From NCBI GenBank assembly GCA_027943335.1, contig BSBK01000966.1, forward strand, positions 186,001 through 250,000: a DNA stretch of 64,000 nucleotides, read 5' to 3'. A model generated the notes under the pieces. It made no database searches. It saw only the letters and a list, made by a program, of their open reading frames with translations, and was not told the DNA's origin. The DNA comes from Chamaecyparis obtusa (taxonomy: Eukaryota; Streptophyta; Pinopsida; Cupressales; Cupressaceae). Position 1 is the first letter of the stretch; each line of letters opens with the position of its first letter. Position numbers and translations under genes: made by a program. This document shows positions 1-10,482 of this stretch, piece after piece.

Positions 1-202
1 TGCTTTACCACTTTAACTACTACAAAGGCCCATTTCTCTTTAAAGAATACTTTAACTCATGTTTCTTCAATGGAATACTCATGAAAGAGATCGAGGCCTC
101 CTCATCTTTATCATTTTTTTGTAATAATACTCTCGACATGGTGTGTTCACTGGCATAACAGTAGATTATAAAATCCTTCCTGAAGTCAGGGTGGACCAAC
201 AC
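1..202 (-). pseudogene. E1 RT-linked RNase H fragment
   Basis: This short reading frame resembles the RNase H that follows RT in Ty3/gypsy pol. It has the segment in which a cysteine/aspartate-rich strand is followed by the LLQKND-type turn and then an SxPLKKHELKYS stretch, the usual position of the second catalytic acidic residue. It follows the RT at 423-1007 in the same direction after a short gap with frame breaks. The product is cut by the window start. Identification rests on order and weak similarity. Confidence 0.5.
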
Positions 203-422
203 TGGCGCCTAGGCAATAAAATTTTTAACTTCTTCAAAAGACTTCACCGCTTCCTCATTCCATTTAAAAGTCTCTTTCTCGCTTAATAGACTTACCATAG
301 GCCTGGTCATTTCTAAGAAATCGGGTACAAACCTCCTTAGAAAATTGATTTGCTCGAAGAAGGAACTTTTGAATTCCTTTACGGTTTGATGGTAAACATA
401 ATTGTTGGATTGTTTGAACCCT

Positions 423-1007
423 CTATGTATGAATTCTTATTCCATCCTTTGATACCAGATGCCCAAGTAGCTTCCCCTCTGTGACACATAAAATGAATTT
501 CTTTGGATTAAGAGAAATGTCATGATCTCTACATTTTTGTAGAATCATCCTCAAATCATGCAAATGCTTCTTTCTTCTTTTTGAGAACACCGTCACAGCA
601 TCTAAATTTATCACTATTACTTTGTTGATTAGGTGTCTGAAAGAGGAGTTTATAGCACATTGGAAAGTAGCTCCTGCATTTATTAACCCAAAGGGAATTC
701 TACTGTATGCAAAGGTACCCCAAGGAGTGGTGAAAGTTATTTTGTGATGATCTTCAGGGGATGCACTAATCTGATTATATCCTGAGAACCCATCAAGCAG
801 GGACATCATTTCAGAACCGACCACTATTTGGAGAATGTGATCCATGTTAGGCAGAGCAAAATTGTTTTCGAGACTTGCCTGATTTAGATTTCTGAAATCC
901 ACACATATCCTTATCTCTCCACTCTTCTTGTGTACTAGAACAATATTAGCTACCCAAGTTGAGTGATGAATTGGATAAATTATCCTTGCTTTCCGTATCT
1001 TATCCAC
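423..1007 (-). pseudogene. E1 reverse transcriptase, inactivated
   Basis: The 194-residue frame covers the palm and fingers of a Ty3/gypsy RT: VANIVLVHKKSGEIRICVDF near residue 20, LLDGFSGYNQI near 70, WGTFAYSRIPFGLINAGATF near 95, and SLNPKKF near 165. The normally invariant YxDD catalytic motif reads NLDA at about residue 134, so both the tyrosine and the second aspartate are lost and the enzyme cannot be active. The frame opens inside the domain; the missing N-terminal part continues in other frames toward 1140. Confidence 0.85.
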
Positions 1008-1139
1008 CTCTTAGAATAATGTGTCTACAACTTTTGGATTATAATTCCATAGTTTCTGCCTGAAAGGACTAGCTCTGGGCTTCATTGGGATGTGGTGCTT
1101 GAATTATCCTTGCCTGAAATATTTAAGATCTTCATATGA

Positions 1140-1607
1140 CTAGGCAAAAACATCTTTAAATTCTTTAATGAGCTTTGAAAACCTATGTTTCTCTTCTAAA
1201 CTACAACAAATACCTAAATTAACAAGCTTTGGATCATCATCATTGCCAATGTTGATCTTCTCATACTTGTCAGAAGAGTTTTCATTAGGCACATGAACTT
1301 TATTGGTAGAACAATCTCTTCTATCGAAGAGCTTTTCCAAATTCATTAACCCTTTTGGAATGCAGTTTCCTTTTAGCTTGACAGTCTCAAGACCAACCTT
1401 GTCTCTAGGATCAAAACAAAACTCATGGCATTCTGCATCTGAACCCTCAAAATACACAGAGAAAAAATTCTCTACTCCTTCCAAGAATTGAATTATATGA
1501 GCATCATTGATGAATACTTGCCATGAACTGGCATTTTCTGGCACACTAGGTTTATGAATTAGTTCTATTGAATACTTATCTATCCCAAAATTAGGGTGAG
1601 GAATCAA
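1140..1607 (-). pseudogene. E1 spacer between aRNase H and RT
   Basis: A 155-residue frame with no enzymatic motif. Its start (IPHPNFG...) continues directly from the aRNase H C-terminus, and its end (PKLVNLGICCSLEEKHRFSK followed by LIKEFKDVFA) is the segment that precedes RT in this class of elements. It is therefore the polyprotein spacer linking aRNase H to RT. It supports the unusual domain order of E1 because both junctions can be followed in one frame. Confidence 0.6.
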
Positions 1608-1610
1608 CGG

Positions 1611-2105
1611 TGTTGCTGAACCAGATAAGGCATCAGCTCTAGAATTAAACTACTTGGGCTTAGCTTCAATTGAAAATGCATCAAAACACTCCATCTCATC
1701 CCATACTCAGTTTCGATAGTGTTTTAACCTTTCATTTTTAACAACAAATAGGGACCTAACTTGTTTTACAACTAATTCAGCATCACCTTTTGCTTTCAAT
1801 AGTTTGATTCCCTTCTTTTCAGCCTCTTCCATGCCGAGAAGCAGGGCTTCATATTCGACTATGTTATTAGTGTTTTCAAACTCAAGCTTAAAAGAAAAAA
1901 GATACATTTCTCCAGAGGGAGATATCAACACTATCTCAGCTCTTGACCCAATGGAAGAACAACTGGCATCAAACTCCAGAGTCCACAAATATTCTCCTTT
2001 TAATGTTTGTGAATTAGGTACATCAATTTCGGGCATAATCAAGTAATTACCAAAATTTGATAATTGATAAAGGATATGTGATTTGGGGTCTTTGGAAGGG
2101 AACAC
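1611..2105 (-). pseudogene. E1 archaeal-like RNase H (aRNH), upstream of RT
   Basis: The 2105-1707 frame shows the aRNH pattern: EFDASCSS (usual DGS strand with the first aspartate), a LISPSGEMYLFSFKLEF strand pair, NNIVEYEALLLGMEEA helix with the catalytic glutamate, and KGDAELVVKQV with the next aspartate. After a stop, the C-terminal ADAL motif is readable around 1640-1620. The function in Tat-like elements is removal of RNA from RNA:DNA hybrids during reverse transcription. A separate RNase H follows RT, so this element had two. The placement between protease and RT is the notable feature. Confidence 0.75.
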
Positions 2106-2174
2106 AGTATACTTAAACTTAGTCTTTGGATGGAGGACTACCTTTTGATAACCTATGGGAATGGTAGCTTGGGA

Positions 2175-2483
2175 CTAGTCCAACTTAATTTCACAACCTA
2201 AGTCTTTATAGAAAGTTCTACTCGGGAGCATCCCATAACTTGTTGGGATGTTAGCAACAAAGATTGTTAATTTCATTCTCTTATTGGGATAAACTACAAG
2301 AGAAACCTGAGCATCTTTGATTTTCCCTACCAAGGGGACTTGTTTAGCATCCATTACATAGTAATTTCCAAAGGTTTTTGTCAAAGGGAGATCTAAAGCC
2401 TTGGCTACAGAGGAGGGCATTATGTTATCTGAGGCACCCAATTCTATAATACATTTGTTCAACTTGTAACCATGTATAAACAA
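2175..2483 (-). pseudogene. E1 aspartic protease
   Basis: A 102-residue frame with a retropepsin-like layout: ELGASDNIMPSSVAKALDLP stands where the D-S/T-G-A active-site loop is expected, followed by a YYVMDAKQVPLVGKI strand, and SYGMLPSRTFYKDL in place of the usual LLGRPFL-type second conserved block. The active-site aspartate position reads E-L-G-A, so the copy is probably inactive. It lies between gag and aRNase H, as expected for a gag-pol polyprotein. Confidence 0.65.
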
Positions 2484-2504
2484 TGAAACATAGAAAGAAG
2501 CTAC

Positions 2505-3282
2505 TCAGGAGGTTTCTACATGAGCAGTAGGTTCTTGATTTGTAGGTTGGCTATCTTTTCTTTCAACAGGGGATTCAAAGGAAGACATAGTATTTATTTG
2601 CAGAGTTTCATGGACTAAGGGAGAGCCTTTTGCGTAATCAATCAATTTGTCCAATTCTTTAGGATTAAGCCTTAAGTAATGAGCGGAAGAAATTTGCATT
2701 TTTGAAGACTTGTAAAAATCCACTATATCAAAAAAAGGTTCAGGCTCTGACCTTTTTAATAACTTCACATCAGGCATTGAGGGTCCTTGAAACTTGTGAC
2801 TATTACCAACTTGATTCATTGATTCCTTCTCTTTCCTGTTGGTCACTAAAGGAGACTAAGTGGGAGTCTTGACAACTCATTGATTTCTTGTAAGCATAGA
2901 ACATGAAGGATCTCCAAGAGTAAGAAGAATGATACCACCTCTGTCAGAATCTGATTTGTTTCCAAGTAGTAACTCACGGAGTCGCCAGGTCCTCTTGAAG
3001 TTCCTTCATCATTAGGTATTTCTACTATATTTTCTTTATTAGTCTCCATTTGATGATATCTTACCATGTTAGGGCAAGAAAAACTATTGACTAATCATCA
3101 GTCAGGTGGAAAATGCACATATTCCCTCTGTTTGCTGATGGACCTTCAATTAAGAGTTTTTGTTGTCCAGGGAAAGCATTAGGTTGTTTACCAAAGGTGC
3201 CTCCGCCTTGATTTGGATATCTACGAGGGATATCCTGATATGGAGTTGCAGGCTTGGGTAGTTGTCTTTTCATTTGAATCAT
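2505..3282 (-). pseudogene. E1 gag C-terminal region and gag-protease spacer, frames broken
   Basis: Three overlapping short frames (3282-3091, 3067-2846, 2846-2505) fill the space between the gag capsid part and the protease. The first is rich in proline and glutamine (RYPNQGGGTFGKQPNAFPGQ), typical of gag tails. The last contains FYKSSKMQISSAHYLRLNPK and a LDKLIDYAKG stretch leading toward the protease. No intact zinc knuckle is visible. Frame changes at 3280, 3067 and 2846 show decay. Confidence 0.45.
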
Positions 3283-4500
3283 GTCATTAACCAGTCTTTG
3301 TACAATAGGATTGGTGGAACTAGATGTAGATCTTTAACTATTAGGAATATGTACTTCTCTTTTCCATTGCCAGTAGTTATCATATCGTCTTCTAGTTCAA
3401 CTGCTAGAGCTTGAGCAGCTGCTAAATCTGCCACTCTACCATGTCGCAAGTGAAAGATAATATTTGGTGGCATCACATTTACAAAGAAACCCTTTCTATT
3501 CTCATCACTAGGATGATGTGCATTGGGTATTTGATGTAAGAGTTTGTTAAACTTAGCAACAAATTCTCTCATTGGCTCATGCATCTCTTTTTTTAACTGA
3601 GAGATTTGCAACAACAAAGAGTGCTCATCATCCGCCACTTTGAAGTGAGCTTCAAAGGCTATTTTCATAGCATTCCAAGTTCTAATAGAACCATTAGGCA
3701 GATGGTGAAACCAATCTGTCACAACCTCTGTCAAGGTCTGAACAAATAGACGAATGGCCACATCTTCTGTCCCCACTACTATTACCCCAAATGTGGTATT
3801 AAACGCATTCAGATGATTGTTCGGGGAAACCCTACCATCTCCACTAAATTTAGGAAGAAATTCTCTAGATCCTTTAGGCAAGGCTTGTAAGTTAAAATTG
3901 GTTAGATCAAGGGGGCCAACTTGAGCTCCCCACGGCTGGTTTTGAGCCATGTTGGGTAGAATGATATTCAGGGGTTGGGTATTAAAATGAGATGGGACCA
4001 AAATACCAGATAATGTAAGAGCTTGAAAGGCAGTAATAAATGTTGTTAACTTGCTGAACGAAGATGGTCTACTAGTAGTTTGAACTGTTCTTCTCATAGG
4101 GACATCAGGGATGAAGTTCAGTTTCTTGAAGACCTCAAAATCTTTATCAACCAAATCTTTCGCTCTATCTCCTCTTATGTATATTTTCTCAGTCAGCTTA
4201 GTGATTGTGAACAAAATAGAAATATAAAGTTAGACATTGGTCTTAAGGCCTTTGGACCACTCTGTCTACCACAACAACTTCTTGAGCTATAGGCAAGCCT
4301 CTTAGCCACTCGCCAATCTCTTCTTCCTCCTCAATAACTAGCCTAACTTGTTGATACTGATGACCACTTGTTCTTAAATTCCAGGCTACCGCATTGAGAT
4401 CTACAATGATGTCTTCTTGGGTATCCAAGAAATGAAGGTTAGGTTGTAAAACTAGGGGAACTTCTTGTTGACCAGGTATCACATCAGTGGGTAGCACCAT
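3279..4500 (-). CDS. E1 gag, capsid part (frameshifted near 4215-4243)
   Basis: The N-terminal frame 4500-4243 (85 aa, acidic, starts 65 nt after the primer binding site) and the frame 4214-3279 (311 aa) together make the gag. The second part holds the retrotransposon gag core: a pair of helices around FVQTLTEVVTDWFHHLPNGS, then WNAMKIAFEAHF, then MREFVAKFNKLLHQIP, and a C-terminal helix ADLAAAQALAVELEDDM. This is the W-F...F pattern of plant Ty3/gypsy capsid proteins. A frameshift and stop separate the two frames. Confidence 0.7.
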
Positions 4501-4547
4501 GATTAATCATTAAATAAAATATTTAGGCTTTAGTCTGCTTGTTATAC

Positions 4548-4565
4548 TCCTCAGCGGAGTCGCCA
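4548..4565 (-). other. E1 primer binding site
   Basis: On the minus strand the sequence TGGCGACTCCGCTGAGGA begins at 4565. It closely matches the complement of the 3' end of plant tRNA-Arg(ACG) including CCA, the primer known for Ogre-type Tat elements. It lies 65 nt before the gag start, which is why I place a 5' LTR immediately to its right. Confidence 0.7.
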
Positions 4566-4577
4566 AAAATCTATTAG

Positions 4578-5331
4578 TGAACAAATTTTCCTTCTATAAT
4601 GATGAATTGATAATTAACTCTTATAGCCCAATAAGAGAAAGGAAAATCTACATTAACAACTGAGTTAGTCTCTCACAACCAACTCTTTACTTTAAAGGAG
4701 CAGCTACCTTCTACAAAGATCTGCTTCTAATAACTCTTTATTATGAAAGAATTTAATTTCAAGAGACACTTTTAACCAGAAAGCATAGAAAGGCTTTGTT
4801 AAAATTCCATTATAAAACAACAATGAAATTCTTCAATTTCAGAACATGCAACAATTATTCTAAGCCAACTGACTCAGAATGTCAAAGAAAAACTTCTAAA
4901 GAATAGCCGATTCAAAAGACATAAATTATAAATCAAAGGAATGAATAAACATCAAGATATGCATACATATTTTAGCAGCACAATCATTTAATTCCAACTG
5001 AAATAATAATTAGGCATTCACTTGACCGACTGATCAATGGAAATTACCAAAATCTGCTATAAAACCAATTGATTATATATATGCATACCAGAGTTTAACA
5101 GTAAAAGTATTATATATCAAACTTCAAACAAAAGATAATATCAAGTTTTTCAACTAAGAACTGACACCCATTTGGTCGTCTCATAACCTTCATATAGCCA
5201 CATAGGGCTGATTCAATTTTTAAAACTAATTGTTCATGAAAAATAGTAGGAAATACAAGAAAGACTTGCAAAAATAAAAACTATCTTTTGGGAAGAACTA
5301 ATTGACTGACTGGTCATTTTTGGTTCCAACA
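4578..5331 (-). repeat. E1 putative 5' LTR
   Basis: On the minus strand the segment begins TGTTGGAACC and ends ...TTTGTTCA, 12 nt before the primer binding site. It is AT-rich and non-coding. No second copy is in the window, so the ends are inferred from TG...CA and position only. An alternative is that E0 and E1 are one element and this is an internal leader: the E0 frame runs 11 codons past 5331 without a stop, which chance can also explain. Confidence 0.5.
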
Positions 5332-5705
5332 TTTTTAGTAGCCTGGGTGGCTCCTTGCCTTGCGCTCCATTCCTCGAAGACCACCGAGAAGCTCACAAGT
5401 AACTACCAGCTTGGTGTGGTAATGGCCTTGAATCTCTGCACCTAGATATTTCTAGAATTCTATGCATGCTGAAGCTTTTCCCTCTAAGTCTTTATCTTCT
5501 TGAAACCATAGACTACCAAAGAATCCACTCGAGCAAAAACTAGGAAATCATCGATCTCTATGCTTTTGGCAGCTTTCATACTTTAAACCTTTTCTTCAAA
5601 ACAAGCGAGTATCTTGGTTATGTCAACTCCAGCTTGCCCTTTAGGTTCAATTAATTTTCCCAAGCATTCGTTATGAGTGTTCATGAAGTCCTTAATGCTT
5701 CTTAA
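5296..5705 (-). pseudogene. E0 coding region, C-terminal part
   Basis: This is the continuation of the minus-strand E0 reading frame beyond the E2 insertion. It reads SIKDFMNTHNECLGKLIEP and so on, with several in-frame stops (for example near 5595, 5490 and 5455) but the same phase throughout. When E2 and one copy of its target duplication are left out, the phase matches that of 19996-22735 exactly. The frame closes near 5296 or is cut at 5331 by the E1 LTR. No domain is recognised. Confidence 0.55.
5701..5705. repeat. E2 target site duplication, left copy
   Basis: CTTAA next to the left LTR matches CTTAG (19996-20000) next to the right LTR at four of five bases. This is the expected length for Ty3/gypsy integrases, and one base has changed since insertion. 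Confidence 0.8.
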
Positions 5706-6704
5706 TGTATGGTGAAAATGTGACCACACTTCTATGAATCCTTACATGCAAGAAAACTCAAGAATGAGCCCTCACAAATCAATCCATAGCTCTCTATGCA
5801 TGGAGTTGCAAGATATGGAATTTTCTCTTAGCTAGAGCTATAAACTTGTGACCTTGCTAGTCAACCACACAATGAGAGATTCCAAATCAAAGACAAGGGC
5901 AACAATGCCAATATCTCCAATGAAATCAAGATGTATGCAATGCAATGCAAATCTACATGACAATGCAAATTAATCTATGAGGATGAAGATGCAATTAAGC
6001 TATTGAAAGGAAATAACAAAGATTACAACCTTCCTAATTAGGCTATGTGAGATTATTCTATTGCATAAAAGGAAATCTATACTAAGAATGCCATGATCAT
6101 GCAATTAAGAAAGGAAATATGCAACTATGAAATGCAACAATGATCTTCAAAGCTTGGATGCAAGAATATCTTCAAAGAGCTCCAAAATGACCTAGACAAC
6201 CTGCAGCATAACAATAGCAGGAAAACTTAAGATATCTCAAATGAAGAAGAGAACTCTCCTTTTATAAGAAATGAGGTGAAATGGACCATTGAGATTAAGA
6301 GGCAAAAGACTTAATCAACGGTGGAGAAAAATGGAAGCTTGATCCTTGTGCACAAATATCCTCCAATGAGAAAATAGGAATTGACTTTTGTGTCCATATG
6401 AGACAAAAAGTACTTTTTCTCTTTTTATAAAATAAGAATGATGCTTTATTTGTGCAACTTAGGATAAGAGCAAAAGTGGGGGCTTTTTATTTATTAAAAG
6501 GGGAGGAAATATTTCTTTTAATTAAATAAAGACTTTAGGATAAAATGGTTAGCCCATGGAAAATAATAAAAAATGATGAAATTAGGATTTGATCAAGAAA
6601 TTGATAGTGTTGAAAAATATTGATTATTGATAAAACTGATTCAGAGATAAATAAATCAAATAAATGGGGCCCAAAGTCTAGGCGACCATTTTTGGGTGCA
6701 TATA
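5706..6704 (-). repeat. E2 3' LTR
   Basis: This 999 bp copy is the downstream LTR for a minus-strand element. It aligns along its whole length with 18995-19995, with scattered substitutions and a few one-base indels. On the minus strand it holds a TATA-like core TATAAAAGGAGAG (around 6260), shared with E3 and E4. Confidence 0.93.
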
Positions 6705-6719
6705 TTTACCCCTCTTTGA
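6705..6719 (-). other. E2 polypurine tract
   Basis: On the minus strand TCAAAGAGGGGTAAA directly abuts the 3' LTR. E3 (55724-55738) and E4 (62308-62322) have nearly the same tract in the same place. It primes plus-strand DNA synthesis in LTR elements. Confidence 0.85.
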
Positions 6720-8631
6720 CTAATGTGTGATCGATTTGGGAACACATGTAGTCAAAGAATGAAGTTGAAATGTGAGATCGATTTGGGATCACAAAACAAC
6801 TCAGTTATGAGGTCGATTTGAGATCATATCCGGACAAAGCATAAACAAAGGCCTTTGAACATGAGGTCGATTCAGAATCACATTCAAAGTAAGAGATAAG
6901 AATCTCAAATTTGAGTAAAAGCTCATAGAAAAGATGTCTGAATCAAGAGAATCAAGAGAATCAGGGATGAGAATCCCATAGATACTGCCCCCTCAGAATC
7001 GAAATCGAAATCAGGTAGAGAGGAACAACAAATTGATAAAAATTTGATCAAATCATAATCAATCACAATCGAAGATAAGGTCAATAAGATAACCATTAAG
7101 AAATGAAACATGCCCCAGTGATGAATTAGAAGAAAAGAAGTAGGGTGAATGAAAGACTAGAAAATTGAGAGACATGAAAAGGAAGAAATTCCATCAAAGA
7201 TCGAAGAATTATGCCTCAAAAGGTCAATCAACTACGCAGAAGAAGGAAAAATTTTGAAATGCAATTTTGACTATCAAGATAACCTTAGATTTCAATTTTG
7301 AGTCCAAAAATGGATCCAGGATGTCAAAATTAGCTAGGAGTGCAATTTGCACGCAATTCTAAGGTATTTTGAAAATTAGGTCAAAAAAGTCAAAATGCTA
7401 TAGGAATAGAAAAGGATGTGATATGAAAGACAAGAAGTGAAAGACATGATTGAGAAGAAGTGAAAGGTGAGCACAATTGACTAACAGGTCCACGCAAGAT
7501 AAAAGGAGAGCTCTCTCCATATGCAAGATGCAAAACTAGACTATCATGAACCTAAGAATGCAAGCTACTATGAAAGTGGTTGACTTGCAAGGTCACAACG
7601 CTTATAGACATCTAATTATCATCATCGAGCATTATTGGTAGCGTCGTAAGATCATACAATACTCACTAGTATAACTATGGGTATATGAATATGATCTATA
7701 TCAGATAGAAATGTGGAAATCCCACCTAGGCATCAAAGACATGGAGGTCAAGATGACTAATGCAGTGAGATTACCTAAGTTTGATATGGCGAGATTATGC
7801 TTTTATCAAGACACATGAAAGTCAGGATAACTAGAAGCATGCACTCGCAAGACAGTCAAGGATAATACCTTGTCAATCCCAAGTGTCAAGGAAGACCAGC
7901 CTACATGCTCATGACAGTTAGGATCAACAAAATATTCCCACAAGAAGATAAAGAAATAAAACATGTTCTCATTCCCTTAGTCTTCTAGCTATGCATCATC
8001 GAAAACTTCTTAGGGAGAAAACACTCATCAAAGAAATTCTCATAGACAGCACACAAAGAAAAATAAAGTCAACATATCTCAGCGAGTTGATTGTTTAAGT
8101 GTGTGTGTGTTGGTCATAGAGTCAAACTTTGGTTATTACATCTGCCAATGAGAAATATCGCATCATACTAGACTGGTGGGTAAGACATCTGATAAGTGTT
8201 AAGAAACACTCAACGCAAGGGTAGTGTTGAAAAACACTGTTTGGGGTGGTGTTGAAAAACACCTGTTGTGGAATGCCCCAAGAGACAAACGCACCCAAAG
8301 GACCTATGCTAATAGTTATGCCCCCTAGACAAAGATAAAGACCAATTCCAGACTATGCCAAATAAGGTCAAGGCATGATGGAGAAAGGCTCTGTGTCGAG
8401 GACGCATGCTAACAAATAGGAGTGTAAAGGCCTCAAGTAGCACATGTTTCCAGGTTTTCACCAAGGCACTTTTTCTATTTTTTTGAATTTTTACATTTTT
8501 TGATTTTTTTGTATTTTTTCAGGACTTTTTATGCTTTTTAGGATTTTTTCAGCATCATATATCAATTTTTTTGGTATTTTTTTAAGGATCCATAAAATAT
8601 GTACAAAGGATGCCCCTAGACAGAACGGGCA
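6720..8631 (-). other. E2 3' untranslated region
   Basis: There is no coding sequence here. The region aligns with 62323-64000 of E4 and, in sense orientation, with 53580-55723 of E3. It holds: four copies of a TCGATTTGGGATCACA-type repeat next to the polypurine tract (6726-6882, the second at 6771-6793); an antisense copy of the LTR promoter core (7499-7518); the hairpin triplet at 8195-8263; a stretch of A/T runs (about 8465-8590); and a GGTGAAAACCTGGAAACA motif (antisense, near 8440-8465). The integrase stop codon at 8632-8634 sets the boundary. Confidence 0.8.
8195..8263 (-). other. Hairpin triplet in E2 3' untranslated region
   Basis: Three perfect 6 bp stems follow one another: AGTGTT/AACACT (8195-8210), AGTGTT/AACACT (8223-8238) and GGTGTT/AACACC (8248-8263). 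Each has a 4-nt loop that is all pyrimidine on the element's sense strand. In the third stem both sides changed together, which keeps pairing. The same triplet occurs in E3 and E4. Confidence 0.75.
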
Positions 8632-9640
8632 TCAAGGATAGAACTTCTTAAGGTGCACAATGTTGATGGGCTCAGAGAGTTGTTCTCCATCTTCATCAGA
8701 TAACAAATAAGCGCCTGTCCCAAAAGCAACTGTGATGACATATGGCCCAAGCCAATTAGGTTCGAACTTCCCCTTTTGTTCTCTGTTCTGTTGGTTCTTA
8801 GGATTCTCTCACAAAAGAAGATCTCCTACATGAAACTCTCTAGGGTGAACCTTCTTGTTGAATGCCTTGGACATACACTTTTGATAGACTCTCATATGAT
8901 CAAATGAAGCTCCGTGCTTTTCATCTAGAAGTCCTAATTCCTGTAATCTCATGGCACGGTAATCCTCATCTGTAATCAAACCTTTGAGAGAGACTCTGAG
9001 TGAAGGGATCTCTACTTCTAAAGGCAATACTGCTTCAGCGCCATAGGTAAGGGAAAAAGGAGTAGCCCTTGTAGGTGTGCGAATACTTGTCTTGTAAGCC
9101 CACAGTGCTGGATTGATTTGAAAATGCCAATCCCTACCATTCTTGTGTACTGTCCTATGAAGAATCTTGAGAATGGTTTTATTAGAGGCTTCTGCTTGTC
9201 CATTTCCTTATGGAAAGTAAATAGAGGACCAATGTTGCTTGATTTTAAACTTTTTGCATAGATGCTTTAGGTCCTTATTCTTGAATTGTCCCCCATTATC
9301 AGTAATGATCTCAGAAGGCACTCCAAATTGACAAATAATATGATTCAGAATAAATAGGGAAATTGTTTTGCCTGAGGCAATAGAAAGAGGGGCTGCCTCT
9401 ACCCATTTCGTGAAATAATCAGTAGCTATGATGATAAACTTATGTCCACCTAATGAGTTGGGGTGAATTTTCCCAACAAGGTCAAAGGCCCAACACTAAA
9501 ATGGCCAATGAGAAATAGAAGGAATTAGCTCCCTCCCTGGAGCGTGAATCAGGTTTCCATGTTTTTGACATTTCTCACAAGATTTAGAGAAAGCTACTGC
9601 ATCGGTTTTCATTGTGGGCTAGTAATACCCTGCCCTAAGC
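8632..9640 (-). pseudogene. E2 integrase
   Basis: The C-terminal part of pol, broken by several stops. The minus strand reads in order: the end of the H2C2 zinc finger, WAFDLVGKI with the first catalytic aspartate, an ATDYFTKWVE block, ITDNGGQFKNKD with the second aspartate, KQHWSSIYFP then a stop, GNGQAEASNKT with the catalytic glutamate, the 9027-8809 frame PLEVEIPSLRVSLKG...VHPREFHVGDLLL, then NWLGPY (GPY/F module), and a final HLKKFYP with stop TGA at 8632. No chromodomain is visible. The DDE residues remain although the frame is broken. Confidence 0.85.
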
Positions 9641-9642
9641 AA

Positions 9643-10440
9643 TCAACGGGCCATGGCAAGACCGTTAGAATGTCCACCACAAATGCCCTCATGAATGTCA
9701 ACTAACACTTGGTTGGATTCCTCCTTTTCCAAGCACCTAAGAAGCGTCCCATCAAAACCCCTCCTATACAGATCACCAGAAATGAGGGTGTGGCGAGAGG
9801 CATTGCAGATGAGATTTCTGCACTCAGAACGGTTGAAGGTATCAGGGATGATGCCATCACAAAGATATGAATAGATAGTGCCATATCGGGAGGACTCATG
9901 TGTGACAAGGGTACAAATGACTTGACTTTCAGGTGAATCAAAGATAGGGTAATGAAGTTCTTCCACCAGGAACTCAAATCGGGACTCATGCTGCTCCAAT
10001 TGCAAAAGTGAAGCTAATGTAGCCATAGCATCTGCAGCCTTGTTGTCTATCCTAGGGATTTGCTGAAATGTCACAAAAGTGAAATAGCGTCTCAAAGAAT
10101 CAACCATCTTCTTATAGGGTATCGACTTGTCATCCTTGGTTTGATACTCTTCATTGACTTGATTGATTATCAATTGTGAATCCCCAAAAACATGCAACTC
10201 AGTGATATTCCATTCTATAGCCATCTTTAATCCATTTGTTAATGCTTCATATTCTACTATATTGTTTGTACATGGAAAGAGTAATTTGTAAGACTTTGGT
10301 ATAGTATATCCATGTGGAGAAACAAACAATATCCCCACACCTAACCCATTTTTCATATTAGAGCCATCAAAGAACATTTTCCAGGTGCGAGATGTGACAT
10401 GTAGTATATGTTCATCAGGAAATTCAACTTGTATAGGCAA
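9643..10440 (-). CDS. E2 archaeal-like RNase H plus integrase zinc finger (open frame of a dead polyprotein)
   Basis: This is a 265-residue open frame. Residues about 20-150 are aRNase H: WKMFFDGSNMK (first Asp), NNIVEYEALTNGLKMAIEW (Glu), HVFGDSQLIINQVN (Asp) and NKAADAMATLAS (last Asp). The later part runs into the integrase N-terminal H2C2 finger (IHEGICGGHSNG). In Tat-like elements this second RNase H follows the ordinary one, as here (RNase H at 10483-10899). The frame is open end to end, but its neighbours are not. Confidence 0.85.
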   Translation of the reverse strand: MPIQVEFPDEHILHVTSRTWKMFFDGSNMKNGLGVGILFVSPHGYTIPKSYKLLFPCTNNIVEYEALTNGLKMAIEWNITELHVFGDSQLIINQVNEEYQTKDDKSIPYKKMVDSLRRYFTFVTFQQIPRIDNKAADAMATLASLLQLEQHESRFEFLVEELHYPIFDSPESQVICTLVTHESSRYGTIYSYLCDGIIPDTFNRSECRNLICNASRHTLISGDLYRRGFDGTLLRCLEKEESNQVLVDIHEGICGGHSNGLAMAR

Positions 10441-10482
10441 GCTATCCTTAACTGGAAAATCAACAAGTTGGTCTGCAATAGC

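Larger units (their letters stand above)
1..5331 (-). mobile_element. E1: 5' part of a Ty3/gypsy-type LTR retroelement, truncated by window edge
   Basis: Read on the minus strand the order is putative 5' LTR, primer binding site, gag, protease, archaeal-like RNase H (aRNH), RT, RNase H; integrase and the 3' LTR lie beyond position 1. Every domain is broken by stops or frameshifts, so the copy is dead. Its sequence and domain order differ from the E2/E3/E4 family: here the aRNH is upstream of RT, there it is downstream. The right edge at 5331 is inferred from a TG...CA LTR upstream of a good primer binding site; the second LTR is outside the window, so the boundary cannot be confirmed by a target duplication. 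Confidence 0.75.

Noticed and set aside
423..2483. Endogenous pararetrovirus (caulimovirid) origin of E1
   Set aside because: No movement protein or coat protein zinc finger of that group was seen, and gag, tRNA-Arg-type primer site and aRNase H fit a Ty3/gypsy LTR element.
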